From an uncultured Rhodospirillales bacterium (GTDB lineage Bacteria > Pseudomonadota > Alphaproteobacteria > Rhodospirillales > Defluviicoccaceae): a DNA stretch of 14,927 nucleotides. A model generated the notes under the pieces. The model made no database searches. It worked only from the letters and a program-made list of their open reading frames with translations, and was not told the origin of the DNA. Shown one piece after another: positions 5,441 through 11,399 of the stretch (position 1 is the first letter of the stretch; the number at the start of each line of letters is the position of its first letter). Location of the stretch: NCBI GenBank assembly GCA_937127205.1, contig CAKZLS010000272.1, positions 1 through 14,927 of the forward strand. The letters run 5' to 3'. Made by a program: the position numbers and the translations under genes.

Positions 5441-6898
5441 TCAGGAAAAATACGTCTGCAGATCGACGATCTCCATGCGGTTTGTGCCGCTGTGCTGACC
5501 GTCGTGCCAACGGTGTGTCACCACGGCTAATCCGTCGGTTATCGCGTGCGTTCGCAACCAGGCGCCGGCCGCTTTTACCCAACCGTCAACATCGGCGTCC
5601 AGAACCACGGGGTGTACGCCGTAGCAGAAGCATAGCCGCTGGCAGGTGGCTTTGTTTGGACTGAAGGCGACAATCCATTTGGGAAGCCGGTAATGAGAGA
5701 TCAGCCGGGAAATCTTCCCTGAGTTGGTCGGGGCAATCACCAACTCGGTGGCTAGCCGGCTGACCGCCGCCGCCACGTCCAAGGCAATCACGTCGACCAC
5801 TTCAGGCGTATCCCCCTGATGGATGCGATGGAACGCCTGCGCGGCTACGGGCTGATCGGCGCGCGCGGCTCTGGTGGCGCGGTCGTGTTCGGTCGCTTCG
5901 GCGATCCGCGACAACATGCGGACGGCGTCCAAGGGATACTTCCCCATGGCTGATTCTTCCGACAGCATAACGCAATCGGTGCCGTCAAGGATGGCGTTGG
6001 CCACGTCGGTGGCCTCTGCCCGGGTCGGCCGGGGATTGTCGACCATGGATTCCAGCATCTGGGTCGCCGTAATGACTGGTTTTCGGGCACGGTTGGCGCT
6101 TTCGATCAGGCGTTTCTGAACAAGTGCAATGGACTCGATAGGGGTCTCTACTCCGAGATCGCCACGCGCCACCATGATCCCATCAGCCACGCGGAGAATA
6201 TCGTCGATGCGACCGACGGCGATGGCGCGCTCGATCTTGGCGACGATGAAAGGGTTGCCGCCGGCGGCCGAGGCAGCTTGGCGAACGGCCCCGATATCCT
6301 CCGGTCGTTGAACGAATGAGATGCTGACCGCGTCGATCCCTTGGCCGATCGCGAAATCCAGGAGCTCCCGATCTCGATCCGTGAACGCGCTGATGCCCAA
6401 TTCTTGACCGGGCACATTGATGCCCTTATGAGACATCAGGACGCCGCCAACCTCGACGCAACAGCGGATATCGCACTCACCGACTTCTTCCACGGTCAGA
6501 TGCAGGAACCCGTCGTTGAGAAAGATGGGGTCGCCCTTGTTGACCAGCCGGGGAAGCTCCGAAAATTGAATGGGCAAGCGGCTATCGCAACCATCGCAGG
6601 GTTCGGATGAGAGGACGACCGTCTCGCCGTTGTTCAGGGTCACTTGGTCTCCGGCGAACTTGCCCATGCGCATTTTGGGGCCGGGCAAGTCGGCGAGGAT
6701 CGCAATGCGGGTGTTCTCGGCTCGGGCGGCTTCTCGGATCAGCTCAATGGTCCTGCCGTGGCTTTCGAAATCGCCATGAGCGAAATTTAACCGGCAGACG
6801 TTCATGCCCGCGCGGATCATTGCCGTCAGCGTTTCCAACGACGCCGATGCCGGGCCGATGGTGCACACGATCTTGGTCTTGTGATTTGGCAGCGTCAT
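5441..6898 (-). CDS. pyk: Pyruvate kinase, potassium-independent type by sequence
   Basis: A 485-residue protein converting PEP and ADP to pyruvate and ATP, the last step of glycolysis. It shows TKIVCTIGPAS near the start, NVCRLNFAHGD (33-43), KIERAIAV with the catalytic Lys near 221, MVARGDLGVE (about 241-250), TATQMLESM, MLSEESAMGKYP and a C-terminal domain ending DLQTYFS. Where potassium-dependent enzymes have DTKGPEIRT, this has DLPGPKMRM (70-78): Lys75 replaces the Glu that marks potassium dependence. NFAHG has Ala40 in place of a Ser that binds potassium. The start at 6898 (MTLPNHKTKIV) fits family length and has GAAGGG 9 nt upstream. ATGs at 6928 and 6931 would add 10-11 residues without a Shine-Dalgarno but lie 12 nt or so after a possible small ORF. 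Regulation is not evident beyond a possible terminator. Confidence 0.95.
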   Translation of the reverse strand: MTLPNHKTKIVCTIGPASASLETLTAMIRAGMNVCRLNFAHGDFESHGRTIELIREAARAENTRIAILADLPGPKMRMGKFAGDQVTLNNGETVVLSSEPCDGCDSRLPIQFSELPRLVNKGDPIFLNDGFLHLTVEEVGECDIRCCVEVGGVLMSHKGINVPGQELGISAFTDRDRELLDFAIGQGIDAVSISFVQRPEDIGAVRQAASAAGGNPFIVAKIERAIAVGRIDDILRVADGIMVARGDLGVETPIESIALVQKRLIESANRARKPVITATQMLESMVDNPRPTRAEATDVANAILDGTDCVMLSEESAMGKYPLDAVRMLSRIAEATEHDRATRAARADQPVAAQAFHRIHQGDTPEVVDVIALDVAAAVSRLATELVIAPTNSGKISRLISHYRLPKWIVAFSPNKATCQRLCFCYGVHPVVLDADVDGWVKAAGAWLRTHAITDGLAVVTHRWHDGQHSGTNRMEIVDLQTYFS

Positions 6899-6943
6899 TC
6901 GCGGTTGCCCTTCGGTCGCCTTTGCCATCATATGCCGTCGCGA

Positions 6944-7018
6944 TCAAATGAGTATGGGCACGCGTTCGTGGTCATGGTACCGATTTTTCGATGTCGGCTC
7001 GGGATACCCCCCGCTCAT
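6944..7018 (-). CDS. Possible 24-residue small protein or leader peptide upstream of pyk
   Basis: An ATG at 7018 is preceded by GGAGGT (7027-7022) with 3 nt spacing, the strongest Shine-Dalgarno seen on the minus strand of this window. The frame encodes 24 residues starting MSGGYPEP, continuing with TSKNRYHDHE and ending RVPILI, and stops at 6944-6946. It lies 39 nt after the DUF924 stop and 12 nt before the furthest upstream pyk ATG (6931). It has no hydrophobic segment. Its third codon positions are about two-thirds G or C, consistent with but not proof of coding. It could be a real microprotein, a translational-coupling leader for pyk, or chance. I do not recognise a family. Confidence 0.38.
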   Translation of the reverse strand: MSGGYPEPTSKNRYHDHERVPILI

Positions 7019-7057
7019 AGCACCTCCATCGGCCTCGATAACAAGGGCGGCGGCCGA

Positions 7058-7618
7058 TCAGAACGACGAACTGGGGGTCTTAAGGAATGCCCGCTCTTCG
7101 TCGGTGGACGGTCGGCCGAGAATAGCGTTGCGGTGAGGAAAGCGCCCGAACCGATCGATGATGGCCTTGTGGCGCTTGGCCCATTCTAAAGGCTCGGGCA
7201 TGCCGAGGCTGGCGAACAATTCCACGGATCGCGCCTGCACCGCAGTGTCCTCGCTGTGCTGAAACGGCATATACAGACACACCCTTCGCGGGGGCTCGAG
7301 TTGACCGTCGAAGCCATGATCGATTGCCTGTTCGGCGATGGCCAGCGCTGCCTTGTCTGACTCGAACGCACGTGGCGAACCGCGGAAGATATTGCGCGGA
7401 AACTGATCGAGGACGATAACCGCGGCAAGGGATCCGTCGGCGGCGCCGAGCCACGCCGTCGGAAGCTTCGATGCCTGTGATGCCAGCCTCTCGTACAGCG
7501 AGCTAAACCGGTCGCGGCATGCCGCGTCCACCTCGGCATCGGCCTCGAACCATTGCTCAGCCGAAAGATGGTCGAACCAGAACGCCAGGACGGCGGCGAT
7601 CTCTATGTCTCCTTGCAT
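7058..7618 (-). CDS. DUF924 family protein
   Basis: A 186-residue protein with all the landmarks of the DUF924 family: VLAFWFDHL (10-18), QWFEAD, VIVLDQFPRNIFRGSPRAFESD (67-88), the highly conserved YMPFQHSED (116-124) and DRFGRFPHRNAILGR (155-169) followed by STDEERAFL. The family has a helical, TPR-like fold and no established function; the conserved His and acidic residues hint at a binding or catalytic site but nothing more can be claimed. ATG 7618 with GGGGA about 5 nt upstream is preferred to a TTG at 7630. It reads in the same direction as the small ORF and pyk, which start 39 and about 130 nt downstream, so a shared transcript is plausible. It is divergent from the DUF748 gene. Confidence 0.88.
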   Translation of the reverse strand: MQGDIEIAAVLAFWFDHLSAEQWFEADAEVDAACRDRFSSLYERLASQASKLPTAWLGAADGSLAAVIVLDQFPRNIFRGSPRAFESDKAALAIAEQAIDHGFDGQLEPPRRVCLYMPFQHSEDTAVQARSVELFASLGMPEPLEWAKRHKAIIDRFGRFPHRNAILGRPSTDEERAFLKTPSSSF

Positions 7619-7687
7619 CGCGTTCCCCAACGGTACGTCTCCGGCAGCGACGAGAACTGCCTCTCAAGCGATAATTTTTCTTTGACT

Positions 7688-7700
7688 TCGGGTGACCCGA
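7688..7700. repeat. Perfect 13-bp palindrome in the divergent DUF924/DUF748 promoter region
   Basis: TCGGGT-G-ACCCGA: six-base arms around a single G, within the 172-bp gap between the two divergent start codons. Directly before it is a TTGACT (7682-7687). It could be an operator acting on either gene, or form a small hairpin of 7 bp (7686-7702). No known regulator motif was recognised. Confidence 0.45.
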
Positions 7701-7711
7701 GGCAAACCTAC

Positions 7712-7740
7712 TTGCGTACAGTATACCCGTGTGATTTATC
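7712..7740 (+). promoter_or_regulatory. Candidate promoter for the DUF748 gene
   Basis: TTGCGT (7712-7717), 17 nt, TTTATC (7735-7740), giving a predicted start near 7747 and a leader of about 44 nt before ATG 7791. Both elements are moderate matches. A TATACT on the opposite strand (7725-7720) overlaps it and could be a -10 for DUF924, without a good -35. Confidence 0.28.
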
Positions 7741-7790
7741 CATGGTTGAGGGATATTCTACGCACAAAATAACGCGCGCAGAGGTGGAAA

Positions 7791-10700
7791 ATGGGTACGG
7801 GGTCGAATAAGGCGGAAGGCGGAGAATCGCGTCCGGTGGGGAACGGAAAGCCGCGGAAAAAGCGCAATTGGGTGCGCTGGAGTATTTTTGGCGTCACCGT
7901 TTTTCTTGCCATTCTTGCTCTCGTTATAACCCTGGTGCCAGAGTATGCGGCGCGGGAAATAATGCGCGGGGAATTGGCCAAGATTGGCATCGAGACAACC
8001 GGTACGGAATCGCTTTATCTCAACCCCTGGCGCGGCGAGATACGAATGGGCCCGGTGGAGTTCTGGTCCGAGGGAGCGGAACGCGGCGAGGTCGGCATGG
8101 TCAGCGCCCAGCTCAGTTTGGCGACCCTGTTCAAGAAACGTGCGCTGATCGAAACCTTCATAATCGAGGAAGTCGACCTCATTATCGAACAGAGGAAAGA
8201 CGGCATATTCGTGAATGGCGTCTCGATCCGGCAGTTCATGACCGCCGAGGACGAAGCCGCGGTCGAGGTGGAAGAAGGAGCCGAAGAAGAAGAGAAGGTC
8301 GGGTGGGGTGCTGGTATCGACCAGTTTCAGTTTCGCGACAGCAAGCTGATCTTGAAGAACTTCGTGGAGGGCGACGAGCTTGAGATCGAAATCGATCACC
8401 TGTTCGTGACCTTGTTTCACACCTGGGACCGGGATGACCCGGGCGTCGTCAGTCTGCTTGGCAAGCTGGCCGGAGCCACCCTGTTCTTCGACGCGACGGC
8501 GCGCCCGTTTGCCGATGATATCAAATTCCGATTCGAGGCCGGCATCAAGGACGTCCCCATCGCGAGGGCGATGGACTACGGCCGGATCGCCGCCGTGTTC
8601 GACAAGGATATGTTCACCCGCCGCGAAGGTACCGGCTCCACCACATTGAGTTTTTCGGGCTTCCTTTTCGAGGACGGGAGCATCGAAATGAACGGCGAGC
8701 AAAAGGCCACGTTCGAGGACCTTCATCTCGTCACGCCTGAGGGGGTTTCGTTTAAGTTGGACACGGCGGCACTGGGAATGCGGAGCGCGCAAACCGTGGT
8801 TCCCGAGGGCCGGACCGAAGTGGCCGGTGAATTCACCAGTTCGGTGGAGGGGCTGGAGTTTGGAACGAAAGAGGGCCTGGTGGTCCGATTGGATACCGTC
8901 CAAACGAACTCCGACACTTTTTTTGCCGAGGTGAATCCCGACCAGAGCATCAGTGCGGCGGCTCCGCACCAATCCGTCGTCACAGGGCTGCATGTCACCG
9001 TGGATCCGGAAACGCGTATGGATTTTGATGTCGTCACATTCGGGATCAATACCTTCAATTTCGATCAGAGCCCGGATGGCGAAGTCGATCTGTCGAGCGC
9101 CATCAAGATTCTTCTGGAGCAAGTATCTGCCACGGCCGCCCCTAATACGCGCGTTGAGGTGGCAAATATCTCCATCGACACCGACGACATTGCGGTCAAG
9201 CAAAAGCCGGAGGGTTCGATAACGGTTAGCGCGACCCCCACGATCACATTGGCGTCCACCCAACTGCAGGGGCCGGCGGCGGGTTCGGTGGAACAGATTT
9301 CTTTGGAAGTGTCGTCGCTGGTCGCCGATCTGGTGGGCGAGACCGTTTCCGTGGAGACAAGCAGTTCCACCAATTTGGCGGCGGTGAAACTAACGGCACC
9401 GGGCGCGGAAGGGCAGCCGGGGGCCGATGTCAGCGTCGATACCGTGCGTTTAGACCTGCAAAACTTTGCAGCGAACGTGGCGGGGGGCGCCACGAAGGTC
9501 AGCGGCGCCATCGGTTCGGAGATTGCCGGCCTAGCCGCCAGCGTTCCCCAAGCCGGCGGTGATATGACCGTTGCCGCCGACAGGTTGGCGACTTCCTTTC
9601 CGACATTGAATGCCGAAGTGTCTGGCGGTGACGTCAAGGCGAATGGCTCGATCGGCTCGGAGATTGCCGGGTTGGCGGCGAGTATCCCGCAGGACGGCGG
9701 CAAGGCGATGACGGTGGAAGCGGGTGACGTCCAGACGTCGTTTTCCTCAGTGAATGCGCAAGTGTCGGCGGATTCCACGACGGTTAGTCTGGCCGGCGAG
9801 ACCAATGTGGCGGCTTTCAAGACCATTATGCCGGCGGCCCCGGGGCGGCCCGAGATTAATGTCGGGCTTGGCTCTATTGACGTTGCGATGAAAGAGGTCG
9901 CTGCTTCGGTTGCCGGTGCCGAGCCGAAGTGGAAGGTCTCGACCGATGTGGCCGTCAAGAAGCTGGCCACCAGCTTGAAAACGGCGGAGTCGACAAGTAC
10001 CTTCGACGTCGGATCGGTCAACATAAATGGTCTGAAGACGGATCAAGCGCTGGCCATTGCCATCGGCGCTATCGTGGTGGCCGGTATCGACGCCGATCTT
10101 GTGGATAAGGATCTCGCGGCTTTCGGCGGCGGCAGCGAGACCGAGGGGGCCCCTGCCAAGGCGAGCGGCCCGAAGGACGGAGAACCGAGGGTTCGGCTTG
10201 GCCGATTGGCTGTGGGCGAGGGGTCCACAGTGCAATTCACGGATACGGGGGTGGATCCGCCGGTGATCGTCGTCGTCGGCCTTGATGAAGTAGAAATCAA
10301 GGACATCGATACTGGCAATCCTGGCAAGCAGACGGACATCAAGCTCAATGCGACTATCAACGAGTCGTCCACGTTGCGCGTGAACGGGTGGGCGATGCCG
10401 CTCAAGCCGACGCCGGACTTCGATCTCAATGTCGACTTGAAAGCCCTGCCCTTGCCTGCCTATTCGTCCTATGTCTCCGACGCAATTGGGTGGAACCTGG
10501 ATGGCGGCGATTTGAGCACGACTGTAAACGCGACGGCGAATAATAACGCTTTGGGGGGACAAGTGGGTGTCCTCGTCGACAACTTGTTCTTGAACCCTGT
10601 CACCGCCGCCGACGGAGAAAAGCTCGAGAAACAAATCGGCGTTCCCGTTCAGTTTGCCGTCGGCATTCTCAAGGATGACCAGGGCCGGATCGATCTCGAT

Positions 10701-11246
10701 CTTCCGCTCGCCGGGACGCTCGACAAACCGGAGGTGGATTACAGTTCGGTGATCCAAAAAGCTATCAGCGGATTTCTCGGATCCATCTTCGGATCGGATT
10801 CATTCCAGGGTGCGGATGGGTTCAAATTGTTGCCGGTGGTGTTCGCCCCCGGTTCGGCGGAGTTGACCGACGCCGGCAGGCAGAGCGCCGAAAACTATGT
10901 GGCCATGCTGGAAAAGAAACCCTCTCTCAAGCTCGGCGTCTGCGGGCGGGCCAACGTGCAGGACTTCGTGGCTCTGTTCGGCAGCAAGGCTCTGCCTCCG
11001 CTGCAACCTACGCAGGCGAGCACAGCGGCGGCGCCGGCCGGCCAGGCGGCTGCCGGCGCGGGTTCGCGCGCGGCCATCTCGACCGCGCAGGCCAAGGCCC
11101 TGGTGGAGTTGGCGATGGAACGCACCAATGTGGTTCGCGGATACTTCGTCGAGGAAAAAGGGATCAACACCGAGCGCATTGTTCAGTGCCGGGTCACTTA
11201 CGACATCGAGGACACTCAGCCGCCGCGCGCCCAGTTCGCCATGTAG
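7791..11246 (+). CDS. Large DUF748 / AsmA-like envelope protein with OmpA-like C-terminus
   Basis: A 1151-residue protein. A basic cytoplasmic N-terminus (PRKKRNWVRW) leads to one membrane helix (about 31-49), so the bulk should lie in the periplasm. An AsmA-like N-terminal region follows (YLNPWRGEIRMGPVEFW; LATLFKKRALIETFIIEEVDL), then a very acidic linker near 155-168, beta-rich sequence, an internal repeat array (about 484-752), the DUF748 block (about 801-930; VRLGRLAVGEGSTVQFTD, MPLKPTPDFDLNVDLKALPLPAYSSYV, DNLFLNP) and an OmpA-like tail (from about 1018; VVFAPGSAELTDAGRQSAENYV) carrying an Ala/Gln/Pro-rich insert. The only two cysteines, C1051 and C1133, are both in that tail and could form a disulfide. 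AsmA-clan proteins build long beta-grooves implicated in lipid transfer between membranes; that role here is inferred. GAGGTGG lies just before ATG 7791. Confidence 0.85.
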   Translation: MGTGSNKAEGGESRPVGNGKPRKKRNWVRWSIFGVTVFLAILALVITLVPEYAAREIMRGELAKIGIETTGTESLYLNPWRGEIRMGPVEFWSEGAERGEVGMVSAQLSLATLFKKRALIETFIIEEVDLIIEQRKDGIFVNGVSIRQFMTAEDEAAVEVEEGAEEEEKVGWGAGIDQFQFRDSKLILKNFVEGDELEIEIDHLFVTLFHTWDRDDPGVVSLLGKLAGATLFFDATARPFADDIKFRFEAGIKDVPIARAMDYGRIAAVFDKDMFTRREGTGSTTLSFSGFLFEDGSIEMNGEQKATFEDLHLVTPEGVSFKLDTAALGMRSAQTVVPEGRTEVAGEFTSSVEGLEFGTKEGLVVRLDTVQTNSDTFFAEVNPDQSISAAAPHQSVVTGLHVTVDPETRMDFDVVTFGINTFNFDQSPDGEVDLSSAIKILLEQVSATAAPNTRVEVANISIDTDDIAVKQKPEGSITVSATPTITLASTQLQGPAAGSVEQISLEVSSLVADLVGETVSVETSSSTNLAAVKLTAPGAEGQPGADVSVDTVRLDLQNFAANVAGGATKVSGAIGSEIAGLAASVPQAGGDMTVAADRLATSFPTLNAEVSGGDVKANGSIGSEIAGLAASIPQDGGKAMTVEAGDVQTSFSSVNAQVSADSTTVSLAGETNVAAFKTIMPAAPGRPEINVGLGSIDVAMKEVAASVAGAEPKWKVSTDVAVKKLATSLKTAESTSTFDVGSVNINGLKTDQALAIAIGAIVVAGIDADLVDKDLAAFGGGSETEGAPAKASGPKDGEPRVRLGRLAVGEGSTVQFTDTGVDPPVIVVVGLDEVEIKDIDTGNPGKQTDIKLNATINESSTLRVNGWAMPLKPTPDFDLNVDLKALPLPAYSSYVSDAIGWNLDGGDLSTTVNATANNNALGGQVGVLVDNLFLNPVTAADGEKLEKQIGVPVQFAVGILKDDQGRIDLDLPLAGTLDKPEVDYSSVIQKAISGFLGSIFGSDSFQGADGFKLLPVVFAPGSAELTDAGRQSAENYVAMLEKKPSLKLGVCGRANVQDFVALFGSKALPPLQPTQASTAAAPAGQAAAGAGSRAAISTAQAKALVELAMERTNVVRGYFVEEKGINTERIVQCRVTYDIEDTQPPRAQFAM
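9240..10047 (+). repeat. About six degenerate 42-52-residue tandem repeats inside the DUF748 protein
   Basis: Units can be aligned on anchor residues L487, L529, I578, I625, V673 and L725. The two central units are closest (both contain IGSEIAGLAAS followed by V/I-P-Q and GG, 47 codons apart), and the flanking ones share TN-L/V-AA and a VAG/ASV pattern. At DNA level the central pair is clearly related (GGAGATTGCCGG in both) yet differs at many third positions. Confidence 0.7.
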
Positions 11247-11337
11247 TCTTCCGGCTGTTCCGGCTAGGTCAGTGCCCGTTGGCTGCCGCCGCCAATCGGT
11301 GAAGGCCCATCGCCGAACCGCGGACAGGGGCTTGTTT

Positions 11338-11373
11338 ATGCCCGATGGGTTCAATATCTACCGACGAAGATGA
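11338..11373 (+). other. Possible 11-codon upstream ORF before ppc
   Basis: ATG 11338 with AGGGG (11326-11330) 7 nt upstream encodes MPDGFNIYRRR and stops with TGA at 11371-11373. That TGA overlaps the ATG at 11370, an alternative in-frame start for ppc, as ATGA. It could be a leader peptide or coupling device, or chance. Confidence 0.2.
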
Positions 11374-11387
11374 CGGACGGTGCCAAC

Positions 11388-11394
11388 AGGGGGA
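11388..11394 (+). promoter_or_regulatory. Shine-Dalgarno deciding the ppc start
   Basis: AGGGGGA ends 5 nt before ATG 11400. The upstream in-frame ATG at 11370 has no purine-rich site at proper spacing, so 11400 is the better start. Confidence 0.55.
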
Positions 11395-11399
11395 CGGCA

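Noticed and set aside
5432..5444. GGCTGTAGCTCAG resembling the 5' end and D-arm of a tRNA
   Set aside because: No acceptor partner, anticodon arm or GTTCGA-type T-arm follows, and the stretch runs into the pyk stop codon.
7758..9263. Long (501-codon) minus-strand open frame opposite the DUF748 gene
   Set aside because: Its product is rich in His, Arg and Gly with no domain pattern, and the plus-strand frame is a coherent envelope protein; it is an antisense artefact of GC-rich coding.
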